Shown here piece by piece: positions 31,408-40,707 of a stretch of 64,000 bases of DNA (the first letter of the stretch is position 1; every line of letters begins with the position of its first letter). The notes under the pieces are model-generated. The model was not told where the DNA came from. It did not search any database and saw nothing but the letters and a program-made list of their open reading frames with translations. Both the position numbers and the translations under genes were made by a program. Where the stretch lies: contig NZ_JAGTUF010000013.1 in NCBI RefSeq assembly GCF_018224925.1, forward strand, positions 1 to 64,000. The letters run 5' to 3'. The DNA is from Magnetospirillum sulfuroxidans. GTDB taxonomy: Bacteria > Pseudomonadota > Alphaproteobacteria > Rhodospirillales > Magnetospirillaceae.

Positions 31408-33060
31408 TCAGACCACGAAAGCGCCGGGAGTCATGGGGGCTGGCTGAGCCAATGGCTTGTAAAGACGCAAAACCGCGGCGGAAGCCATTTCCACATCCAC
31501 CTTTTCCGCCGCCAGCAATCCGCATAAATGCTGACCGATGGCCGACAGCGCCGCTTCGTCCGCATCGCCGGCGAAGGCGATGGGAAAGGCGCGAAACACC
31601 GTCAACGCCGCCTCGAGATCGGTGCCGAAGCTGGCGCGGGGCAAGATGTTCCAGACGGTAAACAGCGCTTTCAGCGCGGTGGCCGCGCGGATTTCATCCA
31701 AACGCTTGCGCATGACTTCGCGCAGTTGGAAAGCCAGTTCCCGCGGCCGCCGGGCCAGTTCGGCGGTCAGGAATGGCCGCTGCGCCGCCCGCACGGTGGA
31801 ATCGCGCGCCGTGGCGATGGCTGTTTCGTAAAGCTCGGCAAAGCCATACGGGCCGCCAACGGCGCCATGGAACAACAGCAAAGCGATGGCGTCGGAAAGC
31901 GTGTTGGCAAAGGTTTCATCGATGGCCTGCACCCGCTCCATCAGATATTGACGGCTGGTCTCCTTATGCTCGGCCAGGCCCATCAATTCCTTGACCGTCT
32001 GCGCCAGGCGGCGGCCATCGACCATGAACAAGGCGGCGAAAAACTCAAAGTCGCAGGCTTGGGGCAAATCCAGACCGGCCTCTGCCGCTTTGTCGCGCAA
32101 CAGGGAAATCAGGTTCAGCGCCTCGATTTCATCGGCATCCAACTCCTTGGCCGAGCGAACCTTGACCTTGACCCGCTTCAATTCGGTCCGCGTGCCCATG
32201 CGAAAACCGACGCCCAGCACCCTGAACACCCGCGGGCGGTCGACCGGAACCTCGACTTCCTGGTATTTCGGCTGCCCGGCATCCCCAGGCAAGGCCAACT
32301 TGCCGCGCGCGCCATTGAGCCGCGCCGCCAGTTTGCTGAGCCGTTCGTTCAAAATCCCCCACACATCGGCCATCTTTTCCGACAAGCCCATGTCGGGCCG
32401 GGTGGTGGTGGCCAAGCTCATGGACCGATAGACCCGCCGTTCCAGCGCATCACGGCAGCCAAAAATAATGGTTTCCGCCATGAACTCGCCGGCGATGCGC
32501 AAGAAGATGGGCGAAAACAGGAAAAAGTCCTGTTCGTGCACATAAGCAATCGACGGGAATTGCGCCGAAGGCAAACGAAACAGACCCAGGCGCCGCGCCA
32601 GCGTCTCGGTCACGTGTTCGGTCACCTTTTCCTCGGCGGCGGCGAAAGCGTAAGGCGGCTTGGGCCGCGATGGCGGCGGCGGCGGCGGCGTCACCCCGAT
32701 CAGGTCGAGATCGGGCAATTCAGGATCGGCGACCATCTCGCCCCGGTCGGCGGCGCGGCGGTGCGGGTTGTCGGGCAGGCCTTGCTGGCTTTGCCATGCC
32801 AGGGCGATTTCCGGGCGCTTGGCGATCACCACCAAAATCACTTCACGGGCCAGCGCCACCTGTTCAAGCCAGGGACGACCGATCAGCCCGGAAATAAAGG
32901 CGTCTTGCACGGCGCCGCGGAATTCCAGATCGCCTTGACGGCGCAACAGCGTCGCCAGCACTTGGCCCATATAGGCGATCAACTGATCCTGACCGCCCAA
33001 ACGATCAAGCTTACCGGTCAGATCCTGATAAAGCAGGTGCTGGTCAGCGGGCAGATCCAT
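31408..33060 (-). CDS. hypothetical protein, 550 residues
   Basis: A long, mostly helical protein with a Pro-rich linker near residue 125 (GVTPPPPPPSRPKPPY). It has no signal peptide or clear membrane segment and no catalytic motif I recognise. It starts 4 bases after the creA-like gene's stop on the same strand, so the two are probably co-transcribed. Composition matches the host chromosome. Likely a lineage-specific protein. Confidence 0.8.
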   Translation of the reverse strand: MDLPADQHLLYQDLTGKLDRLGGQDQLIAYMGQVLATLLRRQGDLEFRGAVQDAFISGLIGRPWLEQVALAREVILVVIAKRPEIALAWQSQQGLPDNPHRRAADRGEMVADPELPDLDLIGVTPPPPPPSRPKPPYAFAAAEEKVTEHVTETLARRLGLFRLPSAQFPSIAYVHEQDFFLFSPIFLRIAGEFMAETIIFGCRDALERRVYRSMSLATTTRPDMGLSEKMADVWGILNERLSKLAARLNGARGKLALPGDAGQPKYQEVEVPVDRPRVFRVLGVGFRMGTRTELKRVKVKVRSAKELDADEIEALNLISLLRDKAAEAGLDLPQACDFEFFAALFMVDGRRLAQTVKELMGLAEHKETSRQYLMERVQAIDETFANTLSDAIALLLFHGAVGGPYGFAELYETAIATARDSTVRAAQRPFLTAELARRPRELAFQLREVMRKRLDEIRAATALKALFTVWNILPRASFGTDLEAALTVFRAFPIAFAGDADEAALSAIGQHLCGLLAAEKVDVEMASAAVLRLYKPLAQPAPMTPGAFVV

Positions 33061-33064
33061 GTCG

Positions 33065-33535
33065 TCACTTCCCCTGTGCGGCCGGAATCGGCACCACCGA
33101 AATGGAATTCTTGGGCGATCCTTCGATGATGCGGTCAGAGTAAACCAGATAGATCAGAACGTTGCGCTTGGTGTCATGGAAACGCACCACCTGAAGCGTC
33201 TTGAACAGCAACGACGTATCCTTTTGGAACACCGTCTCGCCATCCTTGATCTTACCGGTGATGGTGAGGACGCCGACCTGGCGACAGGCAATCGACGCAT
33301 CCGAGGTGTCCTCGGCCACGCCCAGCCCGCCGCTGATCCCGCCCTTTTTGGCCCGCGACAGATAGCAGGTGACGCCGGTGACCTTAGGGTCGTCGAACGC
33401 TTCCACCACGATCTTGTCGTTGGGGCCAAGCATCTTGAACACGGTGGAAACGCTGCCGATTTCCTCGGCCGCCAGCGGATTGGCGACGAAAGCGGCAACA
33501 ATCCCGATCTGTAAGGCTTTACGTAAACATTTCAT
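33065..33535 (-). CDS. creA: CreA-family periplasmic protein
   Basis: A 156-residue CreA-family protein from the ATG at 33535 (a TTG at 33547 is an alternative). An N-terminal signal peptide ([19 protein letters not shown]) with a cleavage site near AAA-like residues points to the periplasm. The family core is seen in [20 protein letters not shown], then [15 protein letters not shown], then ACRQVG. The family's function is unknown despite the gene name. It precedes the 550-residue unknown protein on the same strand. Confidence 0.88.
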   Translation of the reverse strand: MKCLRKALQIGIVAAFVANPLAAEEIGSVSTVFKMLGPNDKIVVEAFDDPKVTGVTCYLSRAKKGGISGGLGVAEDTSDASIACRQVGVLTITGKIKDGETVFQKDTSLLFKTLQVVRFHDTKRNVLIYLVYSDRIIEGSPKNSISVVPIPAAQGK

Positions 33536-33718
33536 CAGCTTGCCCAATTCATGCGGCCCACCCGACTATACTGTCAGTGGAGGGGGGATGAAAAGGGGCG
33601 CTGATGATCAAGCGCTTTCATCCCAAACCGGGCCGGTGGCGCGCCGCGTCTCTTCTAGAGGCGAAAGAAATCTGTTAGAACGCGGGCCATTCCATGTTTC
33701 AACAGCGAAAGTATCGCC

Positions 33719-34108
33719 ATGTCCGTCCTGGTTCCGGTGTCTTGGGGGGAAATCATCGACAAGATCACCATCTTGGAAATCAAGGCCGAACGCCTGACCG
33801 ACGCCGCCAAACGGGCCAACGTCACCAAGGAACTGGATGAGCTGGTGGCGGTGCGCGAGCGCGAGTTCCCCGCGCATGCCGCCCTGGCGGCGCTGGCGGC
33901 GGAACTCAAGGCCATCAACGTCAAATTATGGGTGATCGAAGACGACATCCGCGATTGCGAACGGGCCAAGGATTTCGGCGGCAAATTCGTCGAACTGGCC
34001 CGCGCCGTCTATTTCACCAATGACGAACGCGCCGCCGCCAAGCGCAAGGTCAACGACCTGCTGGGCTCGGCGTTGATCGAGGAAAAATCCTACGCCCCCT
34101 ATGCGTGA
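33719..34108 (+). CDS. DUF6165 family protein
   Basis: A 129-residue protein of the DUF6165 family (MSVLVPVSWGEIIDKITILE is its characteristic start). Two long helices with many charged residues suggest a coiled-coil or helical bundle. The family is usually found beside glycosyltransferases of surface polysaccharide synthesis, as here: its end overlaps the first family-9 glycosyltransferase by 8 bases. Function unknown, probably cytoplasmic. Confidence 0.85.
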   Translation: MSVLVPVSWGEIIDKITILEIKAERLTDAAKRANVTKELDELVAVREREFPAHAALAALAAELKAINVKLWVIEDDIRDCERAKDFGGKFVELARAVYFTNDERAAAKRKVNDLLGSALIEEKSYAPYA

Positions 34109-35237
34109 AGGCCGACCCGCCGTGCGACTGCATCGCCTGCTTGATTCCTTGCTGCGCTGGCGCCGCGCCCTCACCCGGCGTCCCGGCGTGGCGTCGGGCG
34201 TCTTGCTGATCAGTGCCGGCGGTCTGGGCGACACCGTCTTGCTGGCGGCGGTGCTGCCCCGTTTCCTCGCCTTGGCCCGGCCCGGCGAAAGCGTCACCGT
34301 GCTGCTGCGCCATGACGCCGCCCGCATGGCCTTTGTCTTTCCGCCGCAAGTTCAGCTGCGCACAATCGACTTCAGCCGATTGCGACGGTGGAAATACCGC
34401 CACCACGTCATGGACGCACTATACCGGGATCATTATCGGTTGGTGGTGCACACCGATTACCTGCGCCATCCCGATCTGGACGAAGCCCTGGTCGAAGCCG
34501 CCGCCGCCCCGGAAAGCGCCGCCATGGAACCGCGTCCATCGGCAAAATTCGCCCACCGCCTTGCCGCCAATCGCCGCCTTTATACCCGTTTATTCGAATC
34601 CGGGCCGCCGCATACCGACAAAGTGCTGCGCTGGGCCGGCTTCGCCCAATTTCTCACCGGTGAAATCCTGCCGCCGCCGCTGGTGGCGTTGCCGCCGGCG
34701 CGCCTGCCCGAAATAATCAGCCAGGCGCATCCGACGGTGATCTTGCAGCCGTTTTCGGCGGTTAAACTCAAACAAAGCCCGCCGGAATTGTGGGATCTGA
34801 TCATCGGCGCCCTGCCGGCCACGTGGAAGGTCAAGCTGGCCGGCCATCCCAGCGATTTGGACAAGAACCCGGACTTCCGCCGCCTGTTGGACGTGCCCAA
34901 TGTGGAGTTCGAGGGCGCCCCCTTCGCCCAATTGGCCGGCATTATTCGTGGAGCCAGGGCGGTGATCAGCGTCGATACCGCCTGCATGCATTTAGCCGCG
35001 ATCATGGGGACGCCGACCTTGTGTCTGGCGTCAAGCGCCTATGTGGGCGAGATCGTTCCCTATGCGGCCGAGATCGCCCCCGCCAATCTGCATGTGCTTT
35101 ACACCCCGATGGAATGTCAGGGCTGCCTGGGCGCCTGCCGCTTCCCGCCCGAGGACGGCATGTATCCGTGCGTCGCCGCCCTTGACCCCGATGCGGTGCT
35201 CGGCGCGGTGCGTGACATCGTCGCCAGGGGGATCTGA
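34101..35237 (+). CDS. family 9 glycosyltransferase (heptosyltransferase-like)
   Basis: A 378-residue protein of glycosyltransferase family 9, which adds heptose or related sugars to the lipopolysaccharide core. It shows an N-terminal Rossmann start GVLLISAGGLGDTVLLAAVLPRF with the GDxxL motif, and in the C-terminal half the nucleotide-sugar region VISVDTACMHLAAIMGTPT. A cysteine cluster near the end (MECQGCLGACRFPPEDGMYPC) is shared with the next gene and may bind metal. It overlaps the DUF6165 gene and is followed one base later by a second copy. Confidence 0.88.
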   Translation: MREGRPAVRLHRLLDSLLRWRRALTRRPGVASGVLLISAGGLGDTVLLAAVLPRFLALARPGESVTVLLRHDAARMAFVFPPQVQLRTIDFSRLRRWKYRHHVMDALYRDHYRLVVHTDYLRHPDLDEALVEAAAAPESAAMEPRPSAKFAHRLAANRRLYTRLFESGPPHTDKVLRWAGFAQFLTGEILPPPLVALPPARLPEIISQAHPTVILQPFSAVKLKQSPPELWDLIIGALPATWKVKLAGHPSDLDKNPDFRRLLDVPNVEFEGAPFAQLAGIIRGARAVISVDTACMHLAAIMGTPTLCLASSAYVGEIVPYAAEIAPANLHVLYTPMECQGCLGACRFPPEDGMYPCVAALDPDAVLGAVRDIVARGI

Positions 35238-35238
35238 G

Positions 35239-36402
35239 ATGAAACTGACCCGGATCCTGTTCCCCACCGGCATGCGCCGCCGTTGGTGGCTGTTTCGGCC
35301 CATCGACGCGCTGGTCGCCCTGTGGCCGGCGCCACGAGCAAAGCGCGGCGTGCTGGTGGTGCGCATGGATGGCATCGGCGACATGGTCATGTTCCGGCAG
35401 GCGCTGGAACATTATCCGGCGGCGCTGGGGGTCGATAAAGCCGACATTACCGTTTTGGGCTGCAATTCGTGGAAAAGTCTGGCCGATCAGGTTTTTCCCG
35501 GCTTCACCGTCGTCGCCATCGACGAGCACGCCTATGAAAAGAAATGGCTGTACCGGCTGAAGATATCGCTGTGGGTGCGCCGCCAAGGCTTCCAAACGGC
35601 GATCTGCGACATGTTCATGCGCAAGGTGATGACCGCCGACACCCTGGTCTGGCACAGCCGGGCCGAGCGCCGCATCGTCTGCACCCCCTTCATCACCGAC
35701 CGCACGCGGGCGGAATATGGCTGGTACCAGGAACGCGCCACCCAGGTCATCGACACCGGCCCCTATCCGACGCATGAGGGGCTGCGGCATTTCACCTTTT
35801 TGTCCAAGCTGACCGGCCGCGCTTATCCGCCCGAGACGCCGGCCATTCCCTGGCGCGACCAATTGCCGCCATTGCCCGCGGGCGCCCCTTATGTGGTGAT
35901 GAATTTCGGCTCGAACGAGCCGGGCCGACGCTGGCCGTTCGAGAATTTCCTGGCCGTCGCCCGCCATTGCCTGGAGGCCGGTTTGCGGGTTGTATTCGTC
36001 GGCGCGGCACAAGAAGCCTTTGCCAAGCCGGCCATCGCCGCCCTTGATCACCCCAATGCCATCGACACCATCACTTGTTTGAAGCTGGGCCAATTGGTCG
36101 ATGTGCTCAAACATGCCGCCTGCGTCGTCAGCAACGATACCGGCCCCGGCCATCTGGCCTTGGGGGTGGGCACCCCCACCGTGTTGTTGGCCGGTGGCGG
36201 CCATTTCGGCAGCTTCGTGCCGTACCCCGAAGCCATCCGCCCAACCGGCGCGGTGTTTCTGAACCAGCCGATGGAATGCTATCACTGCTTGTGGGTGTGC
36301 CCGAAGCGGGTGTCGCGCGCCGATGCCTTCCCTTGTGTGGCCGAGATCAGTCCGGAACGGGTCTGGCGGACGGTGGCTGAATTAACCACCCCCAAGCATT
36401 GA
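35239..36402 (+). CDS. family 9 glycosyltransferase (heptosyltransferase-like)
   Basis: A 387-residue paralogue of the preceding gene. GVLVVRMDGIGDMVMFRQAL forms the N-terminal Rossmann unit and VVSNDTGPGHLALGVGTPT the sugar-nucleotide region, with histidine in place as in ADP-heptose transferases. It also carries a C-terminal cysteine motif (MECYHCLWVCPKR, then FPC). The ATG at 35239 follows the previous stop after one base, so the pair is co-translated. Together with DUF6165 this is a small envelope-sugar operon. Confidence 0.88.
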   Translation: MKLTRILFPTGMRRRWWLFRPIDALVALWPAPRAKRGVLVVRMDGIGDMVMFRQALEHYPAALGVDKADITVLGCNSWKSLADQVFPGFTVVAIDEHAYEKKWLYRLKISLWVRRQGFQTAICDMFMRKVMTADTLVWHSRAERRIVCTPFITDRTRAEYGWYQERATQVIDTGPYPTHEGLRHFTFLSKLTGRAYPPETPAIPWRDQLPPLPAGAPYVVMNFGSNEPGRRWPFENFLAVARHCLEAGLRVVFVGAAQEAFAKPAIAALDHPNAIDTITCLKLGQLVDVLKHAACVVSNDTGPGHLALGVGTPTVLLAGGGHFGSFVPYPEAIRPTGAVFLNQPMECYHCLWVCPKRVSRADAFPCVAEISPERVWRTVAELTTPKH

Positions 36403-36439
36403 TCCGCCTGCTACAATCCGCCCCCAAGTCGCCAGCGGA

Positions 36440-37174
36440 GTGCCGGCCGTGATCGAACCGCTGCTGTTGACCGCCGCCCGTATCGACACCTTCAGCCAAA
36501 GCCGTCGGATGACCAATGCCAGCGGCTTTTTCTTTCAGCGCGGCGAACGTCTGTTCCTGGTCACCAGCAGCCATGTCCTGCGCGACGACAAGGCCGGACA
36601 CTTTCCCGACCGCATCGAGATCAAGCTGCATATCGACGCGCTCAATCTGGCCAGTTCCACCGGATTTTCCATGCCGCTTTACCAGCAAGGGCGCGCCGTC
36701 TGGCGCCAGGGCGCGGACCGGGCCGGCGACATCGACGTCGCCATCTTGGAAATCGACCGCGCCGCCCTGCCGGCGACCGCGCTTTACCGCGCCTTCACCC
36801 CGGCCCATCTGCCCGGAAACTTCGAAGAGGTCGAGGTCGGCACCTCGCTGTTGATCGTCGGCTTTCCCTTGGGTTTTCATGACTGGCTGCACCATATGCC
36901 GGTGGTCCGCCAGGCCATCATCGCCTCGTCCTTCGGCCTGCGCTTTCAAGGCGAAGGCTATTTCCTCACCGATGCCCGCACCCATCGCGGCACCAGCGGC
37001 GCTCCGGTGGTGATGCGCGCCTCCCAAAGCAATCCCGACCATGGCGACCTGCCGTGGATCTTGCTGGGCATCCATTCCGCCCGCCTCGACGTCGCCCGTG
37101 AAGAAGGCGTCGATGAAGCCCTGGGACTGAACTGCGCCTGGTACGCCGAAATCCTGATGACCATGACCGCATAA
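36440..37174 (+). CDS. trypsin-like serine protease
   Basis: A 244-residue protein from GTG (36440 or 36449). A trypsin-type catalytic triad is visible: His in VTSSHVLRD (about residue 47), Asp in GDIDVAILEID (about 96), and Ser in HRGTSGAPVV (about 190). There is no clear signal peptide, so it may be cytoplasmic or use an unusual route. No PDZ domain is present, unlike DegP. A strong bidirectional terminator follows (37181-37201). The substrate is unknown. Confidence 0.82.
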   Translation: MPAVIEPLLLTAARIDTFSQSRRMTNASGFFFQRGERLFLVTSSHVLRDDKAGHFPDRIEIKLHIDALNLASSTGFSMPLYQQGRAVWRQGADRAGDIDVAILEIDRAALPATALYRAFTPAHLPGNFEEVEVGTSLLIVGFPLGFHDWLHHMPVVRQAIIASSFGLRFQGEGYFLTDARTHRGTSGAPVVMRASQSNPDHGDLPWILLGIHSARLDVAREEGVDEALGLNCAWYAEILMTMTA

Positions 37175-37180
37175 GCAAAA

Positions 37181-37201
37181 CGGCCGGGACAAGCCCGGCC
37201 G
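37181..37201. terminator. bidirectional rho-independent terminator
   Basis: CGGCCGGG-ACAAG-CCCGGCCG is a perfect hairpin with 8-base arms between the convergent protease and pgk genes, with short A- and T-rich flanks on either side (GCAAAA before, CTTTC after). It can stop transcription from both sides. Confidence 0.75.
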
Positions 37202-37221
37202 CTTTCACTAAAGGATCCGCC

Positions 37222-38442
37222 TTAGTGGCTGTGGCCGCAACCGCAGCCGCCGCCGGACTTGATTTCCAGCGCGGCGACGCCGGGCAGGGTCTTGCCTTCC
37301 AGCCATTCCAGGAACGCGCCGCCGGCAGTCGAGATATACGAGAACGCCTCGTCGACACCGGCCTTGGCCAAGGCGGCGACGGTGTCGCCACCACCGGCCA
37401 CGGTCAGCAGCTTGCCTTGCTTGGTCCGTTCGGCCGCGGCGCGGGCAACGGCGTTGGTGGCGGCGTCGAACGGATTGATCTCGAAGGCGCCGAGCGGGCC
37501 GTTCCACACCAAGGTCTTGCAGCCGCCCAGACGGTCGATGATCGCCTCGGCGCTGGCCGGACCGGCGTCCAGGATCATCTTGTCGGCGGGCACCGCGTCG
37601 ATGGACACCACCTCGTTGGCGGCGTTCTCGGCGAATTCGGCCGCCACCACGGCGTCAACCGGCAGCACGATGTGGCAATGGGCCGCCTTGGCCTTTTCCA
37701 GGATCGCCCGCGCCGTGTCGGCCATGTCCTTTTCGCACAGCGACTTGCCCACGTTCTTACCCTGCGCGAACAAGAAGGTGTTGGCCATGCCGCCGCCGAT
37801 GATCAGGTAATCGACGCGGCCAACCAGATTGCCCAACAATTCCAGCTTGGTTGACACCTTGGCGCCGCCGACGACGGCGGCCACCGGCTTTTCCGGGGTC
37901 CCCAAGGCCTTGGCCAGGGCATCCAGTTCGGCCTGCATCAATCGGCCGGCAGCGGCCGGCAGCAGATGGGCCAGACCTTCGGTGCTGGCATGGGCGCGGT
38001 GCGCGGTGGAAAAGGCGTCATTGACATAGACGTCGCCCAAGGCGGCCAGGGCTTGGGCAAAGGCCGGATCGTTCTTTTCCTCTTCCGGGTGGAAGCGAAC
38101 GTTTTCCAAAAGCGCGACGTCGCCGTCCTTCATCTTGGCGATGACCGCTTCGGCCACGGCGCCGATGCAATCGTCGGCCCAGGCCACCGCCTTGCCCACG
38201 GCCTTGGCCAGCGGCTCGACCAGCAGCTTTTGCGAATACTTGTCCTCGCGCCCCTTGGGACGGCCGAAATGGGTCAGCACGATGACCTTGGCGCCGCGCT
38301 CGGCCAATTCCTTCAAGGTGGCGGCCGAACGGTCGATGCGAGTGGAATCGGTGACCTTGCCGTCCTTGGACGGCACGTTGAGATCGGCGCGGACCAGAAC
38401 GCGCTTACCCTTGACGTCGAAAGCGTCGATGGTGCGGAACAT
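37222..38442 (-). CDS. pgk: phosphoglycerate kinase
   Basis: Glycolysis and Calvin-cycle kinase interconverting 1,3-bisphosphoglycerate and 3-phosphoglycerate with ATP. 406 residues, normal. It has the N-terminal [11 protein letters not shown] signature, the LTHFGRPKG segment, [16 protein letters not shown], and the C-terminal ATP site GGGDTVAAL. It ends unusually in a [10 protein letters not shown] tail of glycine, cysteine and histidine, which could bind metal. It lies downstream of gap on the same strand but a terminator separates them. Confidence 0.97.
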   Translation of the reverse strand: MFRTIDAFDVKGKRVLVRADLNVPSKDGKVTDSTRIDRSAATLKELAERGAKVIVLTHFGRPKGREDKYSQKLLVEPLAKAVGKAVAWADDCIGAVAEAVIAKMKDGDVALLENVRFHPEEEKNDPAFAQALAALGDVYVNDAFSTAHRAHASTEGLAHLLPAAAGRLMQAELDALAKALGTPEKPVAAVVGGAKVSTKLELLGNLVGRVDYLIIGGGMANTFLFAQGKNVGKSLCEKDMADTARAILEKAKAAHCHIVLPVDAVVAAEFAENAANEVVSIDAVPADKMILDAGPASAEAIIDRLGGCKTLVWNGPLGAFEINPFDAATNAVARAAAERTKQGKLLTVAGGGDTVAALAKAGVDEAFSYISTAGGAFLEWLEGKTLPGVAALEIKSGGGCGCGHSH

Positions 38443-38467
38443 AAGCGTTTCCCCCTCGTCTGAATGG

Positions 38468-38501
38468 AAAAAGGGCCCGTTCCGGCAATCGAAACGGGCC
38501 C
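38468..38501 (-). terminator. rho-independent terminator after gap
   Basis: On the minus strand GGGCCCGTT (38493-38501), an 11-base loop and AACGGGCCC (38473-38481) are followed by TTTTT (38468-38472). It sits between the gap stop (38516) and the pgk start (38442), so pgk needs its own promoter or readthrough. Confidence 0.8.
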
Positions 38502-38515
38502 CAGACCGGAAAAAT

Positions 38516-39981
<1,466 letters not shown>

Positions 39982-40635
39982 ATGAAAATCTTGATCGCCG
40001 ACGACCATGAACTATTCCGCGAGGGATTGCGTCATGTCCTGGGACAATTGGAAGACAACGTGCAGGTCGTCGAAGCCGGAGATTTCTCCCAGGCTTTCGT
40101 CCTGGCCGAAAGCCATCCGGATATTGACATCGTCTTGCTGGACCTGAACATGCCCGGCGCCAATTGGGACGAAGGCTTGCCCCGCTTGCGCGCCACCCTG
40201 CCGGCGGAAGTGCCGGTGGTGGTGCTGTCCGCCGCCGATGACCGCCGCAGCGTCCTGCAAGCGGTGGAAATGGGCGCCGCCGGCTATATTCCCAAGACCT
40301 CGTCCAGCCGGGTCATGCTGTCAGCCCTAAAGCTGGTGCTGTCGGGCGGGGTTTATCTGCCGCCAGCTCTGATCGAGCGCGCCACTCCGCGCGGCGAGGG
40401 GTTGAACCCGGCGGTGGTCGAACAAGCCATGTCGATCCTGACGCCGCGTCAACGCGAAGTTCTGGGCCTGCTGGGCGAAGGAAAGTCCAACAAGGAAATC
40501 GCCCGTATTTTGGAACTGGCCGAGGGCACGGTGAAGCTGCACGTCACCGCCATCTTGAAGGCGCTGAACGTCAACAACCGCACCCGCGCCGTGGTTGCCG
40601 CCGCCCAGATGGGCTTGACCACGGCACCGCAATAA
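39982..40635 (+). CDS. LuxR/NarL-type response regulator
   Basis: A 217-residue regulator from the ATG at 39982 (39964 would add six residues). Receiver domain: acidic pair D7-D8, phosphorylated D54 in VLLDLNMPG, and the conserved lysine in YIPKTSSS. The C-terminal LuxR HTH is LTPRQREVLGLLGEGKSNKEI, continuing into EGTVKLHVTAILKALNV. No histidine kinase gene is adjacent, so its partner is elsewhere. Its targets are not visible; the P-type ATPase starts 72 bases downstream on the same strand. Confidence 0.93.
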   Translation: MKILIADDHELFREGLRHVLGQLEDNVQVVEAGDFSQAFVLAESHPDIDIVLLDLNMPGANWDEGLPRLRATLPAEVPVVVLSAADDRRSVLQAVEMGAAGYIPKTSSSRVMLSALKLVLSGGVYLPPALIERATPRGEGLNPAVVEQAMSILTPRQREVLGLLGEGKSNKEIARILELAEGTVKLHVTAILKALNVNNRTRAVVAAAQMGLTTAPQ

Positions 40636-40707
40636 TCCGTCTCGCGGCTTGAACCCCCGCGATCCGCGCCTATGCTGATCTGATCGGCAGCAGCGGGACG
40701 ATGGGGT

